From positions 8,977,820 through 9,041,819 of the forward strand of contig NC_135220.1 of the NCBI RefSeq assembly GCF_052324685.1: DNA of 64,000 nt, written 5' to 3'. Under the pieces are notes generated by a model. The model searched no databases and was not told where the DNA came from. It was given only the letters and a program-made list of their open reading frames with translations. The position numbers and the translations under genes were made by a program. Shown here one piece after another: positions 1 to 18,500 of this stretch. Each line of letters begins with the position of its first letter. Positions within the stretch are counted from its first letter, which is position 1. The DNA comes from Brachyhypopomus gauderio. Lineage: Eukaryota; Chordata; Actinopteri; Gymnotiformes; Hypopomidae.

Positions 1-15
1 ATGATATTGCCACAG

Positions 16-2904
<2,889 letters not shown>

Positions 2905-4035
2905 ACGATTAAACTCAAAGATGTATATATATATAAATGTATATGTGTATATGTAACCCCCTTCTTCTGGTCCCTCAATAAAGCAAGCACCACAATTGGC
3001 TGGTTCTGCTTTACTGATTGGGTACAGCCAGAGAAAATACAGCAGTCAGTGCTATGCTTCTCCACTCTCTCAGCTATAAAGTACCAATGAAGTTGTATTA
3101 GCTTAATATAGGGATCAGACCACATGGAACACACAGCTAGCATAACTAGCTACGGTCGAAGAAATAATTACGTCTCATAACCCCTTTTTTTATAATACAT
3201 CAAAAGTAATATTAGTAAAACTAAAGTATACACTTTGTATCATTTTATTAATAGTTTTATTAACATATTAATTATTGTCTGGAAGTAGCGAAACTAGTTG
3301 AATAGAGAAGAGAAGAAGCACGAGCGAGCCTACCGTACCCTTTCAGCAGCAAAACCAGACTGAACCGGATAGGAGGCCGCACTATAAAATGGGCTATACT
3401 TTTAATTTTGTCGAATTATATGAACATAGGTTTATTTAAAATAAACTGTTATTTATTTTTCTGTTATAATGCCCTCGTCAGATATCAGAAGTGTAGTTTT
3501 TCCACACAGACAGAAATAAGAAAACAGATTGCCGCAATTACGTCTGCTCCGTTATAACTGATCCACGACCTGTAGAAGTGCACAGAGTGACTGTAGTGAC
3601 ATCAGACATTCAATTACCCTCTAAATCACACTTTATTATTGTTGTTACTGTTTTTGTTATTATTGTTATTAAAGAAACAATTAGATGATGCATGATGTCA
3701 AACCAACAACTAAAGGTTAGATAAAGTGCCTAGTGTGTTTTCTGTATGTTGGAACAATTATTATACATTAATAATTATACAAATGTGAATTATTATAATT
3801 TTTTTGTGAACTGGTGATAAGAATAAGAATAGAATTCTGATTTTTAGTGTAAAATCACTCTGTTAGTGTAGGATGAAGAAGATAATGTTTGTCTCTGGCA
3901 TGTTCCGCCCAAGCCTTGATAACCTTAACTATCTGCTCCCTCTGACCTCGAAGGAAGAAGATTGCTAGAACTTATTCTAACCTGTAGCAGTTGCCTACAT
4001 CTCTGTCTGCTTTCATCCAGCTCTGTTCCTTATCA

Positions 4036-4089
<54 letters not shown>

Positions 4090-4119
4090 TCACACGCACA
4101 CACACATGCACACACACAT

Positions 4120-4176
<57 letters not shown>

Positions 4177-4566
4177 GTTTTCCCCTCCCAGCACAACTTT
4201 TCTCACACATACCTCACCCTACCCTTACAAAATCCTTTCCTTTGTTGTTAATAAACTAGATCTTCTCCGACCCCAGCTGACTCTTGATTTGTGGTCACTT
4301 GTAGAAATAACTTACTCAACAGAAAGGAGGACAATAACTTAAAAAACTGCAGCACTTTGGCCAAATACAGAGACACATGCGGTATTACAGTTTTTTTATG
4401 ACTGCTAACATCCTTTTGTCCAATCTGTAGTCACATTTTCAAAACTCTAAACACAGTAAACACAACATCAGTCTTCAGTGGGCTATACAATTAGTACAAT
4501 TCATATTGTTTTTGCACATTTAACATGTTTCTACAATGCTTACATTTTCAATAGCAGTGTGAGCTG
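2905..4566. other. Intergenic spacer, no gene seen
   Basis: This AT-rich stretch follows the MMP stop codon. It has short open frames without domains and one long CA microsatellite. No exon with both splice borders and recognisable protein was found on either strand. Confidence 0.6.
4039..4173. repeat. (CA)n microsatellite
   Basis: About 135 bp of nearly pure CA dinucleotides with a few CG and TG interruptions. The open frames here on both strands (poly His-Thr and Cys-Val) are products of the repeat. Confidence 0.97.
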
Positions 4567-4609
4567 CAGTGTTAATTTTGACAGCAATTTTTTATTTAGT
4601 TTTAGTCTT

Positions 4610-4816
4610 TGTGACGGGCAGGGTGAGCAACTAAAAAGGAAGCGATCACGCCAAGTCTCAGGGAAAGAGGATGGTTTAATAGAAAGTGCGCAAACCAAAA
4701 ACCCGTGACATAGTTCCAATTGAAGGAAATAATAACCAGCAGTCAACTGGTACAAAGACAAGACACATATAGACGAACAAACGACCCTCAGGTGAGACGG
4801 ATCACGGGTCCCACCC
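4610..4816. mobile_element. Truncated LTR copy
   Basis: This is a second copy of the LTR at 5734-6030, starting TGTGACGGGCAGGG and sharing the following AGCGATCACGCCAAGTCTC block. It stops after the ATCACGGGTCCCACCC segment and so lacks the last third of the full copy. AT-rich TTTAGTTTTAGTC sequence lies on both sides. Confidence 0.65.
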
Positions 4817-5104
4817 GTTTTTAGTTTTAGTCTAGTTTTAATCGACTAATTATCATTAGAATTTAATTGACTAATTATCAAAAGAATTTAGTTGACTAAA
4901 GTATAAATGGTGTAATAGTCATAATATAGGCCACTTGCATAAAATGAAATATTTTATTAACCAGTTACAGAATATTATTGTTTGTATGTGCAAAAAGATC
5001 TCCAAGCAACTTTATTGACCTGAACTTATAGTTAGTGAGCAAAACAATAACAAAACATTGATGACCAGGCCCGCTGTACCTGAAAAGCATATGGAGTTTT
5101 TTAT

Positions 5105-5567
5105 TGTCACGTAGGGCTACGCCCCCCTCCCTTTGCTGTCACTTGGGTGTCTCTGTTCCTCGTGTCTGTGTTGCTCCCTGCTCCTTGATCCCGCCCAGCT
5201 CGTCTGTTGCCCCGGTTTCCCCTGTCTGCCACGCCTTGTTATCATCGTCCTTACCTGTGTCTTGTTAGTTCCATGTTCATATAGTCCCTGTAATTCCCCA
5301 GTCTGGTATCGGTGGTTTTGTGGATTCATGTTCTGTGTGTTTTCATGCATCGTTGTTTTCTCCGTGATCTCCGTGTGTTCCTGCCTGGTCCGTGAATCCT
5401 CCCTGTTCTTGTTTCGTCGTGCCTGTTTCTCGTTCCTGTTCGGACTGCCTTCACGTTAAGACCCCTGCCAGTTTGTATGACTGTGCTTTTGGAATGTCCT
5501 GTAATAAATCTCGCTCTCCTCAGCATTTGTGTCCATCTCCTCGCTCCGCAGCGCGTGCTGCGTTACA
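5105..5567. mobile_element. Solo LTR
   Basis: A 463-bp unit starting TGTCACGTAGGG and ending GTGCTGCGTTACA, with the perfect 5-bp target duplication TTTAT on both sides (5100-5104, 5568-5572). It contains AATAAA near 5503. It is inserted in the hAT element 4567-6356. Confidence 0.75.
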
Positions 5568-5733
5568 TTTATGAACAATGCATATTACATTCAATATGAG
5601 GGTGCCATAAAAACAGCAATGCCATAGCCCACAGATGTTGTTTCATTTGTCATAATTTTCCTGACATCATCGTCCCACATGGTTTATACACCATCTTGTT
5701 TTTCTCAAAGTCAAAGGAGGAATGTGTCCATAT

Positions 5734-6030
5734 TGTGACAGGCAGGGGTGAGCAACGAAAAGGAAGCGATCACGCCAAGTCTCAGGGAAAAATGATGGTT
5801 TAATAGAAAGTGTGCAAACCTAAAACCCATGCACTATCTCCAAATTAAGGATATAATGACCAGCGGTCAACTGGTACAAAGACAAGACATATATAGGCAA
5901 ACAAACGACCCTCAGGTGAGACGGATCACGGGCTCCGCCCACCTGAGGGACGCACATGACGTCACCAAACAACAACAACAACAGCCGCTGTGGACAGAGG
6001 CGGCCGGTAGGGGGCCGCCTCACCGTGACA
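5734..6030. mobile_element. Solo LTR, 297 bp
   Basis: The unit starts TGTGACAGGCAGGGG, ends CGCCTCACCGTGACA and is flanked by a perfect 5-bp duplication CATAT (5729-5733, 6031-6035). It is of a different family from the LTRs at 534 and 5105. It is nested in the same hAT element. Confidence 0.75.
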
Positions 6031-6362
6031 CATATATTGCCACTCATCTTTCTCCCTGCTGATATTGTCGAGTTAACTTCGAAATTGTTAGTACGTTAGT
6101 GATTGGACAGTTACCTGGTTTGTCCCGCCTCTCCGTGTACACTAAAGTAGTTACGGTTAGATCTCTTCTTACCTTATCCCTACCTTTCACAAAACTAAAT
6201 CAGGTTTGATTGGATGTCGTAGCTGGCCAATATTTTTGTCTCGTTTTTATTCGTCGATGAAAATGTTCGTTAATTTTGTCATCGTTTTCATTATGAAAAA
6301 AAGGTTTGTTGATGAAAACTATGACAAAAAATTATTTGTCAACGAAAATAACACTAGTAAGC

Positions 6363-8584
6363 TGAGACACGCACCCTCTGGTGGCGACCTGGCCTCCCCA
6401 CTGAGACAGAGCCCCCCCCCCTTGGGCTACTCCCACTGACTACCACGTGGTCTTCCTGGTCTCCTCTGAGCCGGACGATCTGGATGCACCTGGGAGGCTG
6501 GAACCCATGAATGCTCTTCGGGACCGTATCCGACCCAGTCCACCAAGTACTGGATTCTCCCTCTTCTGCGCCGAGGTAGGCTGGTCTGTCTGACACCCAC
6601 ACTTTGTCTCCCACCTGATAAGATGAGGCATCGCTCCTCCGGCGGTCCGCCTACTGCTTGAAACATCTGATGGCCTCCCTCAGATGTCGGTGGGTGTCCT
6701 CCCACACCCTCTCACTCCGTCTGCACCACTCCTCAATGATGGGTTGGTCAGAGGAGGCGATGTTCCAGGGGTACAGAGGAGGTTGGCGACCAAGCACACA
6801 ATCAAAGGGGGTCTTCCTCATGATGGAATGAGTGAGGGAGTTCTGTGCATACTCGGCCCATGGCAGAAGAGCACACAACGTATCTGTGTGTTCACTGTAG
6901 TACGTGCGCAGGAACCTCCCCACTTCCTGGTTGGCGCGCTCCAGCTGTCCGTTGGCCTGAGGGTGATAGCCAGATGTTAGGCTGACAGTGACATTTAGCT
7001 TCAACAGGAACTCCCGCCACACATATGAGGTAAACTGCGGACCGATATCCTCCGGCAGACCGAACGGCCGGAACATGTGCCGAAACAGGAGATCCGCCAT
7101 CTCCCACGTGGCGGGCAGGCCAGGTAGAGGGAGGAACCGAACCATCTTTGAGAACCTGTCGATGATCACCAATATAAAGGTGTTACCCTCCGAAGGGGGG
7201 AGGTCCGTAATGAAATCGAGAGCGATGTGCGTCCACGGCTGCTCGGGCACAGGGAAACGAAGGAGCTGGCCTGCTGGGGGAGTGCGCGGCACCTTACATC
7301 ACACACGTGCAGGAGGCTACCTGCTTTAAGACATCACGGTATAACCCGGGCCACCAATATCTGGCTCCTAGTAACTGAGCTGTTTTGGAAACCCTGGGAT
7401 GTCCTGTTCCCACCGATGAATGAGCCCAGTTGATAAGGGCAGCGCGCTGTGTGGAAGGCACGTACCTGCGGTGCGGCGGAAAGCTCGGATGAGGATTCAC
7501 TGCCTTGATCGCTCTATCAATCTCCCATTCCAATGGGAGCCTACGGGGTGATGGATGGTGAAGCACTTTTTCTCCTCTCCTGAAGTAGCCCATCAAATAT
7601 GATGGCTAGGCGCACCACCTGATTAGAAGTCCAGATCCGGACAGCAGGATAGCTCGGCCTTCAGCTCGGGCCTCATTCCTGCCAAAAACACGTCCGTAAG
7701 TGCGGCGTCATTCCACCCTGTCCGTGCAGCCAGAGTACGGAAGTTCATGGCATGATCTGCTGCGCTACGGACGCCCTGACGTAGCTGCAGCAGACTCTGT
7801 CCACAGGCTCTTCCCTGCCGGGGATGATTAAATATAGCCTTGATTTCGCAAAACAAAAACGTCATAATTATTCATGAAGGGCACTTCACCTGTAAGCTGG
7901 GCAGCGCCCCAGTCCAGAGTTTTGCCAGTCAGGCACGATACCACAAACGCGACCTTCTCCTGGTCCCCGAGCTGCGATTAGCTGGCGAAGTACAGCTGGC
8001 ACTGTACTAAAAACCCCTCGCACCTCTCGGAATCACCTCCATACGGTTTGGGAGGGGCGATGGGAGCTCTGGCTGGTACTGTTCTCGGTGCAGGGACCTG
8101 CACAAACAAGCTCTGCTTACAGTTAGTGACAGTTACTAAAAGCGCTCGGAGCTCCTGAAGCTCCTGTTGCTGCTTACCCAGGGCCCTCCCTTGGTGAGCA
8201 TGAATCTCCAGAGGAGAGGAAGGTGAGGGTTGCGCAGAATGATCTTTATTCTCCATGAGAGAAGAGCATTCAATCAATGAGCAACTGAAAAAACAACTGC
8301 AAAGCAGTCAGCGTAGCAAGGTCCCAAAAAACCACCAATCGAAGCAGGGACGAAAAGACGTCCAGCATTGAGCTTCCAACAGGGCAATGTGAAGCACTGG
8401 ACCGAACAACCTGCGGGTATAAAAAGGGTGCACAATATAATGGGGAACAGGTGCTAGTATTCTGGTGATTGGGACAGAAGGAGTGGTTTAGTGCTCAGGG
8501 TGTGTTGTGAAGCAGTGTGAGCTGAGAAATGCCTTCAGAGCAGAGAAACACCTCTGGCGGTGACCCGGCCTCCCCACCGTGACA
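6363..8584 (-). mobile_element. Degenerate chromodomain Ty3/Gypsy element
   Basis: Read on the - strand, the 5' end (8584 down) begins TGTCACGGTGGGGAGG, an LTR start. A gag-like piece follows (8277-7623, split by frameshifts), with LVQCQLYFAS and FLAGMRPELKAELS segments. Next come the integrase zinc-finger region (7596-7294), the integrase core (7292-6651) and a chromodomain (about 6600-6430, [17 protein letters not shown]). A G-rich tract and a truncated LTR (about 6410-6363) close it. Protease, reverse transcriptase and RNase H are absent between gag and integrase. In the core, DFITDLP is present but the block around GPQFTS lacks its usual preceding catalytic Asp. It is therefore a dead, internally deleted chromovirus-lineage retrotransposon copy. 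Confidence 0.85.
6651..7292 (-). pseudogene. Ty3/Gypsy integrase core remnant
   Basis: An open frame of 213 codons shows the retroviral-type integrase fold: WTHIALDFITDLP (first catalytic Asp), LVIIDRFSKM, GPQFTS, GYHPQANGQLERANQEVGRF (catalytic Glu) and LRTYY. A short deletion before GPQFTS removes the second catalytic Asp, so the product could not be active. The zinc-binding HHCC part lies upstream in another frame (7596-7294), which shows a frameshift between them. A chromodomain follows in a further frame. Confidence 0.85.
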
Positions 8585-9812
8585 AGTAAGTTGCAAAAAA
8601 TGCACACACTTGAAAAAAAAAAGCAGAATAAAATATTACATGTAGGCTAATACTGTTTCTGTAATGCCATCAACTGTTAGTTTTTTGACAGTGGTTGTGC
8701 AGTGATTGACCTTATGTTTCTCTTGTATAGAGCATCTGTGCTAATATTTGAAAGAATGATTGGATACTGAACCAGGTTTGCTCTGTTTTAACAAAGTTGG
8801 TGTATAAAGAGAAAACATTGTTTGCATTGTGAAATGCAGAGTTGGTATTTAGTTATGAAAGTGCACTTTTGAACAGGAAATTAACTATTTTATGCTATTT
8901 GTATGAGGTAAATGTGTTGCTGTGTTTAGAGTTTTGAAAATGTATATCTAGTATTGGGAAATGCATGTTCGCAGTCATAAAAAAACTGTTAAAAAAAACT
9001 TCTGTGCCATCATCTGCAGATTTAGTAGAAACCTACACTTCAATACTCATGCCTGAAATCGGTTGTGGGGATGAAATTCAGTATCCCTGTGCAGGACTCA
9101 GTACCCCTGTGCAGTATTCAGTATTCAGTATCCCTATGCAGTCTATAGTGAAATACAGCCATATATGGAGATACATGTGCTGGTCTGTCATGCTGAGACA
9201 TGTCATCTGTCAAGTCAACTGTATGCATGAGCTCCTGTTGTAAATTGCCCTTGGAATAGCCTCAGGCCGTTCAGTACGGCCACACAATCAAGCTTTCATC
9301 ATCCGTGATTATGCGTATAGGTACAAGAATAATGTCACACCTCTCCTGGGAATTTCCAACATGCATATCCAGACATGATGACGGATTTTGTTCCACTGGT
9401 ACCAAGAGTAAATGGACTCTATATCTTTGTCCATTAATTTAGCATAGACAGCAAAATCCCTAGTGTTGAATATAATTCCATAAAAACTCAGTAATACAGA
9501 GTTAAGACTGGCAAGACTGAAATTTATAATGCCGAGGTTGTTTCCTTGACCTGAATTTAAATGAACACAGTGGATGTTCATTCATCATCAAGGAAGAAGA
9601 CATAGAAATTTGAATATGAACACTATTTGATTACATAATTAGCACTTAATTACAACACTTTGCCCACTGCCCACGCCTTTGTTCTTGAGGAACCCAGTGA
9701 CATAATGTTTGGTTTTCTGAATATAAAAATAAGACACTCCATGTAAACCAGGCCGCAGTAAACACAACCCAGTCTCATAGGTCGTTCAGTACATCACACA
9801 GCAAAGCTGAAG
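8585..9812. other. Intergenic spacer, no gene seen
   Basis: AT-rich spacer. It holds a short imperfect tandem of CAGTATCCCTGTGCAG-like units near 9080-9140 and nothing else that I can name on either strand. Confidence 0.55.
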
Positions 9813-10035
9813 CAGTGTGGGGCAGTATGGGGTGGTATGGGGCAGTATGGGGTGGTATGGGGCAGTATGGGGCAGTTTGGGGCAGTGTGGGGCAGTATGG
9901 GGCAGTGTGGGGCAGTATGGGGCAGTGTGGAGCAGTATGGGGCAGTGTGGGGCAGTGTAGGGTAGTATGGGGCAGTGTTGGGCAGTATGGGGCAGTGTGG
10001 AGCAGTATGGGGCCGTATGGGGCAGTGTAGGGAGG
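9813..10035. repeat. 11-bp minisatellite
   Basis: About 20 tandem copies of an 11-bp unit close to GGGGCAGTRTG, with A/G alternation and a few GGTAG variants. It is strongly G-rich on the + strand. The 71-92 residue open frames here are repeat artefacts. Confidence 0.95.
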
Positions 10036-10630
10036 GGCTAACTGTGACAGCATATACGGTCTAACAAAATATGTTGTAGAAAGAGCGGAGTCTTATTAAG
10101 AAAGAGAAAGAGTCTTATTAAGAAGTCGAGATGTTCAATAATGTATTTGCAAATCTACTTCAGTATATTCCTTAAACACTGATTAAACAATATATGGAAA
10201 AATACTACCTACTTGTGCTCTACTTACAGGTCACATGTAGAACATGTCCACTGTAGCCAGTATAATCCATTAAAGGTGCAAAGAATCTCTTTTCTATACC
10301 ACATCAGGGTTGCAGTAAATATCAACCTAATTATCTTAAAGTTTGGATCATCTTAAATTATATACATAAGCACATTAAGAGTAAAGTATGTGCATGTTCC
10401 ATATCCAGACGTCTCAGGAATGTTCCACTCAAGGAAGGACTGAGGCATCTTCAGATACATAACAAACATAATGGCACCTTTGAACCCTTTCAGTAAAGGG
10501 CCTGTTCAGACAAGGTCTGGGATGGCATATCTCTCCATCATCAAAACACTAATGAGACCCTTCTTCCAGATTCCCACACTCGACGTCAAAGCTCGGGTGC
10601 CTTACATAAGAGGGGTGTGGATGCAGCACA

Positions 10631-10636
10631 TATAAG
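10631..10636 (+). promoter_or_regulatory. TATA box of second MMP gene
   Basis: The TATAAG in CACATATAAGCCCC lies 44 bp upstream of the ATG at 10675. Many inducible MMP genes have a TATA box at about this distance from a short 5' leader. The start site itself is inferred. Confidence 0.55.
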
Positions 10637-10674
10637 CCCCTTCTGTCTTCTCTGCAGTAGAAGAGGCCCTTACG

Positions 10675-14158
<3,484 letters not shown>

Positions 14159-14331
14159 GCTCCTCCTCCTCATTTACATATTAAATTTGGATATAACTCT
14201 GAACTGAACAACAAACGTCTGGTGTCTGATTGATCTGTCACATATTTACATTCCACGCACAATACTACCTTACCTTGTTACTATTTTTTACTATTCTTAC
14301 CGTATAGCGCTATAAACTAATATCTTTGTAT

Positions 14332-14374
14332 TGTGTGTGTGTGTGTATGTATATATACACACATATATATATAT

Positions 14375-14444
<70 letters not shown>
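14332..14444. repeat. (TG)n/(AT)n microsatellite
   Basis: A short TG run passes into about 90 bp of AT repeats, 170 bp downstream of the MMP stop. Confidence 0.95.
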
Positions 14445-14447
<3 letters not shown>

Positions 14448-14953
14448 TAATAAAACATTAGATTTTAATCACTTGTTTGTTTGTTTGTTTTTTTACATTA
14501 AGTCTACCCAAGACACTGAAATTAAAACTCTGACCCTGACAACTGTAAACCAGCATGAAAATAATTCAGTTTTTAATAGTTTTTTAAAGATGATAATTAC
14601 CTCAAATTATATTAAAAAAATTAAATAAATAAAATAATTATTTAATTAAATAAAATTACATTCAAACAACGAAACAAAATACTGATTAAATTCAAACATT
14701 GGGAAACATTGAATAATTATCTCTTAAAACAAACATCATATGATTTTACAATGAAAGTGTTAACAGACCGTTCTGCTTGGTGTAAACTGTGTTGTGTGCT
14801 AGTTATGCGTCTACAGAGCTAAATAACTACATTCCACCTTGCAGAGACTAAGAGGAGATTAAAGCCAATAAAAGAAAAAACAACAAACGCAACACGTTAT
14901 TTTATCCTTTTCTGACAACATAGACGACGTTCCTGTTTTACATGTGCTCTACT

Positions 14954-15045
14954 GCATACAGCCACACAACCCTGAGAACGCTAAGCAGGATTGGGCCTGG
15001 TGTGATGGGAGACCACCTGGGAATACCAGGTGCTGTAAGCTTTTT
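14954..15045 (+). pseudogene. 5S rRNA pseudogene
   Basis: GCATACAGCCACACAACCCTGAGAACG is joined directly to a CTAAGCAGG...TTGGGCCTGGT block, then ATGGGAGACC, CTGGGAATACCAGGTGC and TGTAAGC, followed by TTTTT (15041-15045). These are consecutive parts of vertebrate 5S rRNA, including its internal promoter boxes. About 24 nt between GAGAACG and CTAAGC and a few nt after CCTGGT are missing, so the unit is about 87 nt instead of 120. It may be a lone pseudogene or the head of a 5S-derived SINE; no SINE tail was recognised. Confidence 0.8.
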
Positions 15046-15510
15046 CTCTTCTTAGCAATATGTTCTGCATTATTTTAAGCTGAAGTTCATTATGCAAAAA
15101 AACAAATAAAGTTTTGCCCATTAACACACAAAGAGAAAGAAAAGAAATGAAAATTTATTTGTCAGGATAGTTTTACTGGTTGTTGTCCTAGTTTGTTTTC
15201 TGATTTGTCTGGATAATGTATGCACTAATGTCTCACTAATGTCTGTCATGCCTCAAGCTATTGAACCCCTTGCAGTACCAGTTCAAGCAGCTGAAGTAGC
15301 AAGACGTATTCAAGTAAAGTATATATATAGGAAACTTTAGCCGATGCTTTTTTCTATGAGAAATGAGATGAGAAAATAATGAGAAATAGAACTGTTTGGA
15401 AGAACTTGTTTAATTTATTCAAGAAGTAGCTTATTGCTGTCAATCCTGAAGCTGATCTTATGATGGTGGTCATGTGTTATGATATTGATACGATATTGAT
15501 CATATGATAC

Positions 15511-18500
15511 TTATGATATTGGCATGGTGTTGCACCAGCGAACGCACCAGTTTGAGGCCATTGATCTTCTTCTCCCTGTTCCAAAACACAGTGTACATAC
15601 TGTATCTGGTGTTATCACATCAGTAATGCTAAACAAGTTTCATCAATAAAAAATCAACACATAAGCTATAGGCTATGTATTCCCTGTTAGAGTGCGCATT
15701 ACTAATTATTTATGTTTATATTGCCAACGCATGATATTTCCGTATTCTCAGGCATTATAGCTCTGTTCTGGCTGGGATAGCTTAGTGTAAACTTTGTTTG
15801 CTCGGTGTGAGGCAGACTGTCGGCTGGAGCTTGGTAAAAGCCTACCAGTCCTCATTCTCCATGAGCTGAAATGCCTGGCTGAGGGCCAGCTCAGGCCTGG
15901 CCAGAGGCTGCTACAAAACCAGGCTAGGAGTCTCTGCCACAGCCCCTTTGTCCTGGCTAATTTCTGCAGCCCTAGCGGTGTCCCTGTTCTCAGCAGGCTT
16001 GTAGGATTTCGCCAACCCCTGGCTGAACCGAGCCGCCTTCAGGCCGGCCTTGCCCGGCTGGGGGGTTCTGGCTGCTGCTCCTGAATGGATCCTGCTGCAT
16101 TTGGAGCGGAGCGGTGACCTATAGCCTCACAACACGCCACTGTTATTTAACTTTCATTAACTTTCTGTTTCTGAAGCTCTACTTGCAGGTTTCTTGTAAA
16201 TATACAGTATTATAATTCATTACAGAAAACATCTATATATCAGGCATGAAAATGGGTCAGGGGTTAAAAAGGTGAGAAGAACGGGGGGCGGGGCATGTGA
16301 CGTCATGGGGATACGGCGACGTTGACATGTGACGTCATGGGTATACGGCGGGGGGGGGGGGGGTGGCTGATGGTGTACGGGGATACAGCGACAGGTGATA
16401 CATGTAAAAAAAATAATAACGCGTGCGAACAAGATAATTAAGTATTACTTTATATAAAGCCAGGTTTACCTTCCTTGGGCAGTCAGTTCGCGAACATCCC
16501 TGGGATCTGCTTGCTTTGCTGTGAAAAAATAAACTTTGTTGCCGCGTGTGAAAGGCGACATAGTATCTCGTTCCCACGCGTTAGTAAGTCGTGGCCACGC
16601 GTTATTATTTTTTTTACATGATGTCACCTTACGGGCTCCGTAAAATATAGTAAAATCCATAAAAAAATTTTTTTGACTGTCTTGTCAATGGATTCAATGT
16701 ATGGAGCCAGATCCGTAAACGTGAGAGGCCGCTTTCGCCATTCCAGATGGCTCAGTCAAAACCATTACATCTTAATGAACCAATAAATACATCAGCAGCG
16801 AAAATGAGTGTAAAAATACCAGGTTCACGTGTTTTTATTTTCTAACATGGGCTAAAGCACAGGGTAGACTCAAACGACAAGAGTTCACAACTTCATCTTC
16901 AACCTTTTCAGCCCTGGCGTGAATGTTGTCCTCACCCGTCCCTGGATTCACCAGTTACAACTACAGACACTAGAAAAAAATCTCGTTTCTTATTTTATGT
17001 CACCGTTAACTACACGGGGTTGACGCGAACTTAATAGGCTTATCTATCTACCTATTTATCACAAGAGCTTATGGCTCTGACAGTATTCAACGCTGTAGCG
17101 AACGGCAGTAACTTTGTTTTACCGCAAAATATGAAAACGATTGAAACCATTAATAACCCAATTAAATCCACTGGGAAATGTACGATCTGGTAAATGTAGT
17201 GGGAAATGTACGATCTGGTAAATGTAGTGGTAAATGTACGATCTGGTAAATGTACGCTCTTCTGACTTGTCCCCGGTGTAGCACTAGGTCCTGCTTCTCG
17301 TCCCGCTTAGCAGTAAATGAATAACATGAATGAAGAACGTTCGTATGATTGAAACGCTATTTGGCCTCTATGATGGTTCGGGCGGAAACTGCTGGCCACT
17401 GTGTCATTGAAATTGCCGATTTCGGAAGTGCTCTGTTTGCTTATTAAGTCAATGTGATAATTAAAATATATACATATAACCTCCCGACCCCCCCCCCCCC
17501 CCAACAAAAAACTCATCGGATCTACACGATTCACGCAGGTCACCCTTTTCAACTTCAAAACGGCGAATTTCGCCGAAAGGTGACAGATTTTCATGCCTGA
17601 TATATATACATCTACATGGGTAGCTGAGCATGGCCCCCGTGTTGAGCTTTGCTACTGCAGCTGATGATTTCCAGGAAGAGAACTCACCTGGCACTTCACA
17701 GGCCTTCTCCACAGGCTTGACCTGCTTGTACAGAGTCAGCGGTCTGGGGTGCCTGCTGGGCTTGGCTACCGCTGCTGGGGGCACGGGTGTCCGAATAGAA
17801 GAGATTGCCCGGAGCTCAACGGGCGTGCACGGGTCCTCCGGCCTGAAGGGATACAGCTCCTCTCCGACAGCAGCCTGTGAGCCATGGATTCTGCGCACTC
17901 TCTGCGGCTTGTGCAGCGGTGCACAGTGGCTCACAGAGGATACAGCAGAGTGGAAAGAGCCACTCTGACCGTTCCTCATGGGCTCCAGGCGGATGTTGTG
18001 GTTGATCCTGGTGGACTGGTGGAATGATTTGCCACATACTCGTTTAAGAATTGCCTCCTGTCTTTCTTCTTGACGTAAACTTATTTCCATCACCTTCTGA
18101 ACACGGCCCGCCTGCAACTGCCGCTGCTCTCGCTCAATCATCTCCAGCTGCTTGGAGGATGAGATTATGGGGTTTTGCAATGGGCTGTCCCGCATGTAAT
18201 CCTGAAGTATGGGACAAAACACAGAAACCACATGTAAAATCATCTTATTTACATTATTTTAAATACATCCCTGGTTACATTTACATATTGCACACTCTAA
18301 AAATTGTTATATGATTTCCTATCACATATTTCACACCTGGATTAATTACTCCTAAATTATATATAGAAATTCATTTATTCACAATCCTTTTTTTACACAT
18401 GGAAGATTTTAACTGTTTAGATACAAAGGTGTAGGTCTAAAGACCAATACATTAGGCTACATAAATAATACAACATCCAAACACTCGAATTAGTGCTCTC

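Larger units (their letters stand above)
4567..6356. mobile_element. Non-autonomous hAT element with nested LTRs
   Basis: The left end reads CAGTGTTAATTTTGACA and the right end, on the opposite strand, TAGTGTTATTTTCGTTGACA. Near-matching 8-bp flanks GTGAGCTG (4559-4566) and GTAAGCTG (6357-6364) fit a hAT target-site duplication with one change. The interior is AT-rich (ATTTAGTTTTAGTC-type repeats) and encodes no transposase. It has been hit at least three times by LTR elements (4610-4816, 5105-5567, 5734-6030), so it is older than those insertions. Confidence 0.65.

Noticed and set aside
17461..17687. Continuation of the TOG gene exon 2 frame into the hAT element
   Set aside because: A perfect CCAG|GTGAGT donor at 17688 joins in phase to exon 3; the extension reads into transposon sequence.
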